A stretch of 64,000 bases of DNA from Phaffia rhodozyma (Eukaryota; Basidiomycota; Tremellomycetes; Cystofilobasidiales; Mrakiaceae), in assembly GCA_014706385.1 (NCBI GenBank), contig JACGZH010000001.1, positions 124,001-188,000 on the forward strand, in the 5' to 3' direction. Below the pieces are notes generated by a model. It saw only the letters and a list, made by a program, of their open reading frames with translations, ran no database searches and was not told the origin of the DNA. The translations under genes and the position numbers were made by a program. How positions within the stretch are numbered: position 1 is the stretch's first letter; each line of letters opens with the position of its first letter. Shown piece after piece: positions 34,744 to 45,656 of this stretch.

Positions 34744-35577
34744 GACAACGACAACGACAACGACAACAACAACAACAACAACAACAACATCACTATTATC
34801 ATCATCATCATCATCAACGGAGGCAAGGATATGGAAATTAACCTATTGAATGTATGAATGAATTGCCAAAAAAAAAAAAAAAAAAAAAAGAAAGAAAGAA
34901 AAAAAAAAGCGCCTTGTTTGTTTTCTTTTCTTTTCTTTTTTCCCCTCCTTATTCTTCCGCTCACCCTTCTTTTTTTTCGGTCTGGACGAATCCTCCGCTC
35001 GAGAAAAGAGCGAGTCTGGAATGTCCCTTCGGTCGATTGACCCCGTGTTTTATATGCGTTCGAGTCTTCATGTGACAGATCCGTCCAGAGCTTGTCGTCG
35101 GTGATCGTCTGCTAGTGTACCGAACAGTGTCCATCATCCTCTCGAGGGGAGAGCGAGCAAGCGAGTAAGCGAGTGCGCGTGTGAGCGTAGGTGCGCGTTC
35201 CCCATCCTCCAGACGAAACACACCCGGAAATCAAAACAAACGATCCCCGTGTTTTGCTTTCTCTCCTCGCTCGTTCTTCCATGCTCACACACTCTGAGGG
35301 AACGTCGTTCTGATCCCATAAAGAGTCGGCAAATGGATTCCTTTCTTTCCTTTCGCTTTTGTTTCTCGATTATCCATCGTCTGTTTTCGTCTTCGGTTGC
35401 GTTCTCCATTCCCTTTCCTCCCTTTCTTTCTCTTTCTCTTTCTCTTTCTCCTTCTCTTCTCCCTTCCACTTTCCTTCCAAAGCGTTCCAGGTTCCCTTCC
35501 ACCTTCGTTTCCTTCACTCTTGCTCCTACTCCCACTCCCTCACTCACTCACACCGGATCATACCCAACTGGCTTGAG
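34288..35577. other. Intergenic region rich in simple repeats
   Basis: 1.3 kb between PEX19 and the secreted-protein gene. It contains GGGACAGAGACA-type units (about 34366-34410), an ACGACA/ACA array followed by ATC units (about 34683-34817), an A run of about 20 (34868-34889) and CTTTCT-rich sequence (about 35420-35470) just upstream of the next start. No gene seen. Confidence 0.55.
34683..34817. repeat. ACGACA/ACAACA/ATC compound microsatellite
   Basis: A long triplet- and hexamer-period array, (GACGACAAC)n grading into (ACA)n and then (ATC)n. It creates acidic Asp/Asn frames on the plus strand and poly-Leu/Ser frames on the minus strand that I do not regard as genes. Confidence 0.9.
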
Positions 35578-37366
35578 ATGTTTGTTGTCTCGTTCCTTAC
35601 CGTTCTCTCCCTGCTCGTCCAGCAGGTAGCTGCCCATGGTCCGTTCTCTTTTCCTTTTCCTCTTCTTATCTTTCCTCTCTCTCTCCCCTTCTTCGCACCG
35701 TTAATCGGCTAACGGTGGAAGGCGCTGCTCTCGGTAATCAGGTGCTCTGCACAACATCATGATTCGAAAGGTATGTCCCTCGTCTGTTCTCTGTTGCGCT
35801 CAGATCATTTACTAATAAACTCCCTCTTCTGGTCTTATCAATCGATTGGCAGGCCGGACCAAAGTCCAAAGAAGTCTGTGGCGCTCAGTTTAACATTGAT
35901 CGGGACGGTAAGCGCAAAGCTCTCGTCTAGCTCTCTTTCCACCTGCTATCATCTTACTAATTAGAACAAACTGGCCGATTTACAATTAGGTGTCGCCAAT
36001 AAGAATGGCTGTGAGTGCAAATTCGTCTTTGGCCTGACTGGTAGCTCAATCGTTAGATCTTGCTCACGCCGTCTCTTTCTCTTTGCTGGCAATAGTGATG
36101 CTTGCCTCAAACAACAAGGACACCCTCGGTAACCCTTATCTTTCAACTTGCCCTTGGTAAGAACTCTTTTCTTCGATCTCGTCCCTCCTTCGTTCTGATA
36201 GCATGCTTATCATCGATCACGGCAACCTCCCCCCCCCCCCCCCGGCTCCTGCGCTCTGCAGGACGGTTTGCACTGGGTTCCAATATGAGGATAATGTGGA
36301 GAATTTGTACACCTTCCCGGCCGGTACCGTTCTCCCGCTCCGATACTACATCGGCAACCACCATGAGGGCTGGGCGAATGTATCCGTTATCAACACCAAG
36401 ACAGACACCATCATCGGATCCATGCTGAAATCGTGGGATAGCAAGTTTTCCGTATACGATAACTGGAACACCTGCCCGAATGTTCCCGATCTCGATCAGA
36501 ACAAGTTTGAGGTTACCATTCCTGATCTGGGCGATCAATGCACTACTCCCGGAGTCTGCGCGGTCCAATTCTTCTGGTTCAGCAAGATTTACGATAACCA
36601 AATGTTCAACTCCTGTGTAGACTTTGTTCAGCCCTATGGCGGTTAGTACTGACCATGGAATCTTTGTTGGAGTTCTCTATGATGTGACCTGATCCGTCTG
36701 ACCCGATTTTTTTTTCTTTTTTCTTTTTTCTTTTTTCTTTTTCTTTTTCTTTTTTTTTCTTTTCTACATTCGATTTTTGCCATTCCAGGATCCACTGTGC
36801 CACCGATGGTCACCAACTACCAACCTTCATCTACACAGTTTATTGGATGTGTCGCCTCTGGCGGCGAGCAGGTCTTGCCCTACTTTGGAAACGCCTCTTA
36901 CCCAGGTAGCACTTCGAACTCAGCCATGCAGAGCAGCAACACGTCGTCCACAGTCAAAGCAACGACGATGAATGCATCTTCTGCTGTCGCCGCTTCTAGC
37001 GCCGTGGTTTCCGCTTCGTCTACAGCCGCTGTGATGTCGCAAGTCATGAACAATGTTGCCATCACCGCTTCGGCCGCATCCGTTGGAATGGCCTCCGCTT
37101 CTGCTTCAGCGATGAGTGGAATGGCCTCGGCAGGATCTAACTGGACTTCGGTTGGGACCATTTCCTTGAACGGAAGTCTCGCATCTGCCACAGCTGTGAG
37201 CGGAGCTGTCACCGTGACCGAGACAGTTGCCACCGCTACCGTTACCCAGACGATCTACGTTCAGGTTGAGGCCGTCGGAACTTCCACCGCCGCCATGGCG
37301 GCTATGATGACCAAGAGGGAGACTCGATCTAGAGCGCACCATCAGCAACGACGACACGCTCATTAA
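35578..37366 (+). CDS. Secreted LPMO-like protein with N-terminal histidine
   Basis: Predicted secreted protein of a family resembling copper-dependent lytic polysaccharide monooxygenases. Exons: 35578-35638, 35742-35770, 35853-35907, 35990-36010, 36096-36156, 36262-36641, 36789-37366; 394 residues in phase. A 19-residue signal peptide (VLSLLVQQVAA) would expose His as first mature residue (HGALHNIMIRKAGP). A second His pair lies in GNHHEGWANVSV, and VCAVQFFWF could supply the axial aromatic residue. Cysteines around CGAQF, CPWTVCTGFQYEDN, DLGDQC and CVDFVQPY suggest a disulfide-bonded fold. After about residue 245 a Ser/Thr/Ala-rich, probably O-glycosylated linker follows, with a KR site and a His/Arg tail near the end. 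Exons of 29 and 21 nt are very short. Catalysis is unproven. Confidence 0.65.
36228..36243 (+). repeat. Poly-C tract in intron 5 of the LPMO-like gene
   Basis: About 15 consecutive C inside a 105-nt intron (36157-36261), serving as part of the pyrimidine tract before the CTGCAG acceptor. Confidence 0.9.
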
Positions 37367-38021
37367 AGAGGAACGTCTGCTCATTCCGCAAAGTTCCCAA
37401 AAATATCTCATCATCTTGAGATCACTCGCTGAGCGAGTGATTTGGATGTCAAACTTTTGCTTTTTGTTTCCATCATGTTTTTCGCCTCTCTCTCTCTCTC
37501 TCTCTTTCTCTCTTTCTCTCTTTCTCTCTATCGTCTGTTCTCGTTCTCAACGGATAAAGACCAATCCATCGTTTGACACATGGCATGGTCGTCTCATCAT
37601 CTCATATCTTTTTATTAAAATATCTCATCATCTCCAGCCTGGCGCACTCGTTTCCTTCCTCTGCTTTCCGATCTTTCGTTCTTAGAATCCAGTCTCTCTT
37701 CTCATTCAATATCTTCACGAACCCCCTCTTCACGCCTTTCATCTTCTATACGTCTCATGTTCCCTGTTTACGACCTTGATGCACGCTGGACTGTGCTCCT
37801 ATCGGATTAGATGAATGAACAATGTATCAAACTCGAAGGATCTTGGGCTGGCACATTCAAATGATCTATGACGTAAGTATGCGCACGCGTCTTGACGTCT
37901 CAGGGTTGACGACTCTTCTTGCTTCTTGCGCTCGTCGTATCGATCCTCCCCATCTACAACCATCTTGATCTCTTGATCTCCTCATCCTCTCTTTCTACTG
38001 AATATTATCGAAACCCACAGC
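37367..38021. other. Intergenic region with CT-rich tract
   Basis: Contains a CT microsatellite (about 37484-37529) and pyrimidine-rich sequence before the SDR start. No gene seen. Confidence 0.45.
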
Positions 38022-39843
38022 ATGTCATCAGACAAGGGACAATTCGAGCAAGGCTACAGACCCGATGTCATACAGCAAGATACCCTTCCGTTCGTATCTC
38101 TCGATTCAGTCCGAGGCACATTCTCATGATATAAAGTGTGACAGGAACGGATGGATAAACCCAGACTGATGCACACCGTTTCTTCACGGACCGCTGATCA
38201 ACATAGTGGCAAAGAATGTAGAATGGAACAGCCGCCAGAGTATCTGAAGCAGGCCGATGGAAGAAAGTACAAGCCTGCAGAGAAACTGGTCGACAAGATC
38301 GCTCTCATCACCGGTTCGGGGTGTCGTCTTTTGTGCGATCAAGGGTCGGGAAGTCGACGAGTATGCTGATTCATTTCTTCTTCTTCTTCTTCTTCTTTTT
38401 TTATCTTTGCGAAATCAACTCGAGAACCACAGGTGGCGACTCTGGGATCGGCAGGTCCATAGCCGTTCTGTTCGCGATGGAGGGAGCTGACCTCGTGCTG
38501 TGTTACTATCCAAACGAGGAGAAAGACGCCCAGGACACAAAGACGATCATCTCGGTCGAAGCACCCCACAGAAAGTGTCATTTGATCGCAAAAGACATCT
38601 CGGTCGAGGAGAATTGCGAGGCAATCGTCGATGAGGCCATCAAGGTTCGTTCTCCAATCTGCTCCCTTCATAGCCATTCCATTTGCCGGTGATGATCCAG
38701 AGAGGCTCATGCCAGCCGTGCCCCTTAGGTCTACGGAAGAATCGACATCCTAGTCCACAACGCGGCGACCCAGAAAGAGGTCGAACATATCTCTGATCTT
38801 CCTTCCGACCAGTGGAGGCATGTCATGGAGTACGTGTCCGAGTCCCGTACTGAGGAAGTAATACATGCGCTGCTCTATTTCTAACTGATCCTCTCCATAT
38901 TTCGAATATCTCAAAGTGTCAACATGTGAGCAGCCATCCTTGGTAGAACATACCCGATCTGCCAACCCTAAGCTAATCAACCTCGAGTTTTGCAGCAATG
39001 CCATCTTTTACATCACCAAGCGGGCTTTACCTCACATCCCTGAGGGAGGATCGATCATTTTCAATGCTAGGTACTTTATCAATTGAATTAGTTCTCAGAT
39101 CGAGAGTATGTTTCTTGATGTATCTTGATTGCTTTCTCCTCGCTCAATCTTCAACTCAGCATCAATCCATTTATCGGACATGTAAGATCAGCCGCTTATT
39201 CTCCCGATCAGACGCATCAGCCTGACTCTTTCGATAAATCGTCTCTATATTCAGCCAGGTCTGTTGGATTATACCACCACAAAAGGGGCCATCGTCGCCT
39301 TCTCTAGGTCGCTCAGCAACCAGATCGTCAGCGAGAAGAAGATCAGAGTCAATACCGTCTGCCCAGGACCGATCGTGACGCCTTTGGTGTATGCTACGAT
39401 GACCAAAGAGTCCCTAGAGAAATTCGGAATCACCACTCCGGTACGCTTTCGTCTGACATGTCAAATCCTCTCCCAATCATGCTGAACTTTGTTCTTCTCG
39501 ACTATCGTCGGGTGCGTTTGATGCGCGTATTGGTTCCAGATCGGTCGGCCTGGACAACCTGTAGAATGCGCCACTTGCTTCGTCTTTTTGTAAGCATCTA
39601 TCGCTCCCATTTCCGGTTGTCATCTATGTCATCCCTCTTGCTCAGTACATATATCGTCCAATCGTTCTCGTAGGGCGAGCAATGATTCATCCTACATCTC
39701 CGGTCAATGTGTAAGTTTCCTGTGTCTTTTTCGAAACATTATTTACGAATATAGTATCACGACATCGACCCCGACGCATACTGAGCATGGGTCCCTACGT
39801 TGCACTATAGATCCACGTCAATGGAGGATCCGTCATCGCCTAG
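38022..39843 (+). CDS. Short-chain dehydrogenase, general-stress type (YhdF/GspD-like)
   Basis: NAD(P)-dependent SDR most like bacterial general-stress proteins GspD/YhdF. Eleven exons: 38022-38093, 38145-38313, 38433-38644, 38729-38829, 38917-38925, 38996-39070, 39160-39181, 39255-39440, 39540-39589, 39674-39710, 39811-39843; 321 residues in phase. Motifs are DKIALITGGDSGIGRSIA (cofactor loop), DILVHNAA, NASINPFIG (catalytic Ser region), LLDYTTTKGA (YxxxK) and VNTVCPGPIVTPL; the C-terminus is GQCIHVNGGSVIA. The N-terminal 70 residues precede the Rossmann fold, as in this subgroup. Exon 5 is only 9 nt (completing D-V-N-I). The substrate is unknown. The intron 1 boundary (GTATCT donor) was chosen by phase. 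Confidence 0.88.
38917..38925 (+). other. 9-nt microexon of the SDR gene
   Basis: TGTCAACAT, flanked by an AAAG acceptor and a GTGAGC donor, is the only way to read MDVNINAIFYITK across 38829-38996 in phase. It is one of the shortest exons in this window. Confidence 0.8.
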
Positions 39844-40012
39844 ATGATCAACTTTGTTTGCATCACTTTCCTGAATGGACAACTCCTTTGTCATATTTCT
39901 TGATATTCTTGTATTCGTTCTTGTATTCAATGTATCGATGATTCTTGGCTCGACCGCTCTTGTTCTTCTTGATGCCGAAAGGCTCATAGTATCAAAGACA
40001 TGAAACCCTCTC

Positions 40013-42807
40013 TCACATCCGAATTTCACTCGTCGAAGCTAATTTTTCCTTCGTTTTCCAACCAAAGCCTTTCCCAGATGTCTGCCTAGGCCCATGCTCT
40101 CTATTATGTTTCTTCTTTCGATCTCCGTCTTCGTCTCTGTTCAGAGCCGTTGCCGCTCCTGCCGGTATTGCACCTGGCATACCAGACGGAGCCGAATCCT
40201 TGTCTTTATGATGTGACTTCCAGCCTGTCCTCTTTTTGCCCCTGTGTCCTATACTTCCCTCTGCCTCATATCCAGTCCCATCCTCGCCCATCACTTCATC
40301 CGACGGCTTTCTCACGACACCGGGCGAATACGGAACAGTGAACGGCCCCAAGGTCGATGATTCGAAAGGATTGAACAAAGCCTCGATGATATCCTCCGTT
40401 CTTGACGGCACCACGAACCCAGACGATCGGGACTTGTTGTCCCGACCCGAGAGTCCGGTATGTGGTCTGTCGATCGTGGGACGACCTCGTGTCTGTGGTT
40501 GAGAGTCGGGATGAGGTGAGGAAGAGGATGGTTTCGAGTGATTGGGTGATTTCCGGTAGGACGAACTTGAGTTGCCTTTCGAGTGAGGGAGTAGATGATG
40601 CTGAAGAGAGCTACCTAACGAATGGAGATTCGTTGACGAGCCTGGATTGGTAGAGGAAGAAAACAAGTGGGAGCTTTGTGCTGGGACGTGAGATGAAGTG
40701 AGGGTTTGAAGAGGAGGTGTAGATGGACCCGGGGCCGAATTGGTAGAATGAGAGAGCGATGAGGGCCGAGGGTAGGAGTGTTCGCTTGATTTTCTAGAGA
40801 ATGATGGTCGGGCCTGTTGGAGAGGGCGGTTTTTTTAGTACGCATCTTCCTGGGTGAGATCAAACGAACTAGACTCACTTCGGCACAGAGTCGATTCAGG
40901 TTTGCGCTGGACATCACAGGAGTACCTATCATTGAAAAGAAAATCAAAGAGAGTGTTCCAATTGCGAACAGCATTCCCCATAAAAACACCAAGGAATCAG
41001 GCCTCGTCCTCTAGGTCAGAAAGTTTGCAAAAAAAAAGAGGTGTATGTAAAAAGAGTGATGAACCTGCTAAAGAGCCTTTGTCATGTCCTACAAGTGACT
41101 CTAGTCCGCCGCCCGAGATTTGTCCTTTCGTGATTAACATCCTGCGTACAACCGATGTCGAAGAGGTAAGGTCGCGTCTTCGAGTTGGAAACACCAAGAA
41201 CAAACGTGCGGCTGGACATACGGATTCCATTCTCTTTGACCTCCAACTTGTTCAAGCTCAATACAAACCTGAATTCGATCCAATCGTCATCAGGAGACCA
41301 AACGAAAGATTTGTTACTAGAAGTTGGCAGAAAACCCAGAACAAAAAATTGAACTCACTTTCAGTGTAGCGTTCGTCTTTCCTTCATCTAGCAAGTATCG
41401 TCTCGTGACCGGACCGGATCCTGCATATTCGGCTAGATTCAACTCTAGATGTCCAAGTAATACGTCTTTTTCCGTATGAGTCGAGGAATCCAGCGGAGAA
41501 AGGTGCTACAGTAGACGGTTAAAAATGAAGCGAAAGAAACACATAATTGTCAACGCGCGCGTTCATCGAATGCACGCACACACACACACCTACACACGCA
41601 AAACCGGCGCTCACCTGTATGACGATGAATTTCAACCATCGTTCTCCCAGCACACCATCCCGACTTATCGGTATCTGGATTCCGCTCCTGATACGTTGAG
41701 ACCAAGAACAAGCATGATCACCGATCGGTATCTTTGCGGTCTCACCCCGGCCTCTTGTCGATACAGAGGGCACACGTGATGAACCCGTTTCAACAGTAGT
41801 CGTGTGTGTACCTGTGGCTGATGAGTCAGGACCGCCCCGTGTGTCGGATGAATTTGCTTCGAGATGAAACAACAAATCCGGAGGCGAAGAGTTGATAGAT
41901 GCAGAGTCATGCGATCTTTGCTCATCGTGTGTTGAACCCTGTCTGGCCGTTGTAGCAGAAGACAAAAGTGATTTCTTGAGGTTCTTTGTTCGAGACTTCC
42001 ATCCATGTAGTCTTCCTTGTAGTCTTCCTTCTGGCTTTTCCGACTGAGTGTCTGTAGATGAAGCTGATATGTTTGCCGAGGACTTGTTCTCATAGATGGA
42101 TATAGACGACGACGATGAGACTTCGTCTTCGTCATTATAATCGAATGAATCGCGGGAGTGAGTGCTGGCCTGATCACCAGCAAGACCTTGAGTTTGAGAT
42201 TGTGTTTGAGTTTGGGTGATCATTCTCTGAAGAGTGATTATGCGTTGTAAGGGGTTAGATTCGGCCGCTTGATCTTCATCCGGAGGAGGAGTAGACAAAG
42301 GAGTGGGAGATTGCGCCTCGTGGACTGGTTTCCACCATCAACCCGGTGATTATATCAGCCGTACATAGTGATTGATGTAAGGCAGGAGGGATGTTGGATT
42401 AAGCACTTCGTGCACTTCTCAAACAGTCAAAGGAAGAATACAATCAGAAAGACAAACGTTCGGTGTCCTTCGAATGATACTTCTTGAACCTCCATCTGAC
42501 TCTACCTCGAATGCAAGTTGGCATGAACATCCGTACGCAACGACAAGTCAATCAAGAGGAAGTCAGTCCCTTGGTTTGACATGACTCTTTTTTCCCGAGA
42601 TCCCGAGCAAATGCCTCTCGAATCAACGGTGGATTCAAGAGCATCCTCAGTGATGCCCTGGACTGAGAACAGAGAAAATAAAGGAGGAAAAAACAAAGAG
42701 ACGAACGAGAGAGACCCATTTACGAGCGGAACGTTATGTATATCATCAATCAGCACCGTCAAGTTGAACGTCGCGCGTTTGCCCGGCAACAAGTTCAACA
42801 GCCCCAT
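40013..42807 (-). CDS. NT-C2 domain protein with a large inserted loop
   Basis: Protein of the EEIG1/EHBP1 N-terminal C2 (NT-C2) family, usually membrane- or cytoskeleton-associated. Exons: 42807-42716, 42495-42458, 42324-41615, 41505-41359, 41268-41222, 41141-41065, 40925-40879, 40813-40013; 652 residues in phase. C2 strands are visible in RATFNLTVLIDDIHNVPLVN, WRFKKYHSKDTE, AKIPIGDHACSWSQRIRSG, ISRDGVLGERWLKFIVIQ, LLGHLELNLAEYAG and PVTRRYLLDEGKTNATLKV. A roughly 190-residue Gln/Ser-rich disordered insertion separates the early strands. The C-terminal third is Ser/Pro-rich with DIIEALFNPFES and a basic end. The junction of exons 1 and 2 (42496-42715) is uncertain: alternatives would add residues such as RV before WRF. 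Confidence 0.7.
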
Positions 42808-43406
42808 CCTTCCTTATTTCCCTGATTTCTCCAGCTTGATGATCTATCTGGCTAAGTACTTCTGCTGGCCTGACTTGGTGATCTGTCGAACCTATGTAGA
42901 CGGAGGGGATAAACTTTGGATGCGCTGATGGATGACGAACGATTAGACGTTTGATGATTCTCAGCCGGGCAAACTGACAAACTCGGTCTAGGGCGAAACG
43001 GAAATGATGACATAATCGATATTCCGTCACGTGTTTGCACAGGTTGCTCAAAGCCTTCATTCAATCATCCATCGTCTGTGCTTTGTGAATGGAGCTTGAT
43101 AGAGGTTTGATAGATATATAGAGCAAGCGGACATGAAGAAGAACGGATTGAAGGAAGAAAATAGATAAAGAAAAGAGACATGGAGATGAGAGAGAAGAGG
43201 TGCTACCCAAAAAGAGTGATAACAGTCAGGATTTCCAACGAGATGATTCGCGCCCAAAAGAAAAGAATGGGGAAGACAGAGAAAAGATATGAAGAAACAA
43301 ATGGCTGAGGATATTTGAACGAGATGCTGAAACGTGAGTCGTTTCAGACGGCTGCGTTTACTTTGGAAAGCGTGTCTGGATTAGACTGAGAATAAGCCTG
43401 AAAGGC
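42808..43406. promoter_or_regulatory. Upstream of NT-C2 gene / 3' of LSM14-type gene
   Basis: 600 bp between two minus-strand genes. A CACGTG core lies at 43028-43033, about 220 bp upstream of the NT-C2 start. No gene seen. Confidence 0.4.
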
Positions 43407-45656
43407 CTAGTTTTGAGTGTACTGAATATCCTGAGGGTATCGATCCCGGGGGTTATACTGTCGTTCGTACCCTCCGCCGTTCCAACCTGACCCTCCTCCC
43501 CGACCTCCTCGTCCGCCGCCTCGACCACCTCTGCCTCCCCGGTAGCCATTACCTCTACCTCCACCCTGATTGAAGCCACCTGAACCGTTGAAGCCAACCT
43601 GGCCGCCGACCTCACCGAACGTACTCATGTTTCGTGTCCTTTCCTCGTCCCGCCACTGTCGACCTCTAACCTGTCCTCCGGCGTTCATCGGTCGACCGTT
43701 ATCAGCCTCAGGTTTGAGATCAGACGAGATCGAGTCAAAGAACGAGGTCGTCTTGTCGTAAAATTGGGCCTTGTTCGCCCCGGCCGCACCACCACCAGCA
43801 GAGAGCGCGCTCTGTCGACGCGGCTTGGCTGCTCGTCCGGACGGATCGGCAGGTTCTTCGTCGTCAGAATCATCAGAGTCGAGATCCGAGTCAGAATCAA
43901 CAACCCCACCGGCTTCCTTGGCGACGGAGGACTTGTCGAACCTCGCATTGGACTCGGCAAAGTCAAACTCGGCAGCCGGAATCACCGTTCGGCCCGAGGG
44001 CTGTTGGTATGACTGGGATTGAGCATGCGGTGGTCCGCGGGGATGGCCGCCGTTAGAAAATGCGTGATGGGGAGGAGGAGGTCGGATTCCTCGGTTGTTC
44101 CCGTCTTTTCGACCGCCACCCGAACGGGTATGAGGCAAGGCGGCAGGGGTCGAAGGAAGACCATTGCCTGGAGTGGGTCCAACCGGGCCGGTAGCCGCAG
44201 ACATGGACATCTGACCAAGAGCCTGCTCAATCTTGTCAAGATTGGACTGGGCGGCGTTCTGCATCAGTGCAGGAGGGACGCTTGGACCCGAAGGAGTAGC
44301 AGCAGTGGCCGGAACCGAAGCAGCGGATTTGTTTTCGGCTTTAGGCTCGGAGATGGTCTTCTCGGCAGCAGGAGAAGAAGGAGCAGGAGGCTGAGATCGA
44401 GGACCAGACGGGGGCGCAGGGACATCCTTGCGTTGCTCCGAGGTTGGGGCAGACTTAGGAATAGAGACTTCAGCAGCAGTCGGTTTTGTAGCTTGTGGGA
44501 TTGAAGGTGGCGCGTTCTGGGTAGCAGGGGCGGAAGCTGCCGGAGCAGCAGAAGCAGCGGTGGAACCAGAGGGTACAGCCGAGGATGTAGGAAGGGGAGC
44601 CGGTTGCTGAGGAGAGGGAACAGGGGCTCCGTTGACGCCTCTTGGCATCAGCGGACTTCCACCGGCCGGTGAAGGTGGGTACCCGGGTCGCATCGCATAT
44701 CCACCGTAAGGACCGGGAGGAGGAGGAGGGGGATACATCCCATGCGGGGGAGGAGGTCCCCACGCAGCTCCGGGAGGTGGTCCGCTAGGAGGTCTCCCGG
44801 CAGGCATAGGGTAACCACCGTAGGGCCCACCGGGCCCTAAAGGGTGTTGAGCGTAGGGAGATGCAGGATGAGGGTAAGCCTGAGTATTGGAAGGGGAATG
44901 AGGAGCGGGTCGAGATTGAGTGGTACCCTGTAAGATAATGAAAGATTCAGGCACGGATCAGCAAACCGAGAGGCGTGGGCAATGGGATTGAGGGAGTGAT
45001 AAAGGGTTTGAAAAGTCGATTGAGCTTACACCCATGATGGCAGGGTCATCGGGAACCGACGCGGTTGTCACAGGTGGTGGAGCCTGTTCAACGGCGAGAT
45101 CCTTGACATCCTTAGCTCTGTTCAATTGAAAAGTTTGGCCAGCAGATGATGTATCTAGTTTAGACGACAATCACACGAACGGGGAAAAGGCACAGGAAAG
45201 GCTAACCTGAAGACAACGAAGTCATAAATTCGGTCGTTGGGAGGAACGTATTCGTTTTGAGGCTTCCTGTTTTCAGTACCCCTGGAAGAGACTATGGGAG
45301 AAAGAGACAGACCGTTCGATATGACACGAGAAAGAAGCGATTGAGAAAGTAGAAGATTGTCTCACCATTCTCAAGACTGATTGTGCTTTCCTGATGGTCG
45401 ATCGAATGGAGCCGTCCAACGTAACGGATGTCACTGACGGAAGTGAGGGTGATGATCGCACTGGATGCATTAGAGGACATATATGGATGTGTTTAAGATG
45501 AGATATAGGGCAAGAGACGCCAATAAGAGAAGGTAAAAAAAGCGAGAGAAGGAAAAAAAGATGATGGAAGACCAAAGAGTCAGCCGATCTCCCAGAACAA
45601 TCACAACATGCGAAAACAGAGCAAGAAGATCTTTACCCAATGAAATTGGACGCCAT
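43407..45656 (-). CDS. SCD6: Scd6/LSM14-family translation repressor
   Basis: RNA-granule protein that represses translation initiation and activates decapping through Dhh1 and eIF4G. Exons: 45656-45637, 45460-45366, 45291-45207, 45117-45030, 44927-43407; 602 residues in phase. The N-terminal LSm14 domain spans residues 1 to about 80 (TLTSVSDIRYVGRLHSIDHQ, VPPNDRIYDFVVFRAKDVKD). A long Pro/Gly/Ala/Ser-rich region with PPPPPPGPYGGY repeats follows. The FDF box is AEFDFAESNARFDKS, the FFD box QFYDKTTSFFDSISSD and the TFG box MSTFGEVGGQ. The C-terminal RGG repeats (GYRGGRGGRGGGRGG) bind eIF4G or RNA. The acidic DSDSDLDSDDSDDEE lies between the boxes. The first exon is only 20 nt. All hallmark boxes are present, so identity is secure. 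Confidence 0.94.

Noticed and set aside
34683..34964. Frames rich in Asp/Asn (plus) and Leu/Ser (minus)
   Set aside because: Products of the compound microsatellite, not proteins.
35964..35989. Extended exon reading NKLADLQL in the LPMO-like gene
   Set aside because: Attractive sequence, but no donor in the preceding exon gives the needed phase; the 21-nt exon starting at 35990 does.
40997..41065. Alternative end of the NT-C2 protein at ...EDEA followed by a stop
   Set aside because: Splicing to the acceptor at 40926-40927 instead keeps the frame and continues into the family-typical C-terminus with DIIEALFNP; the short form could be an isoform only.
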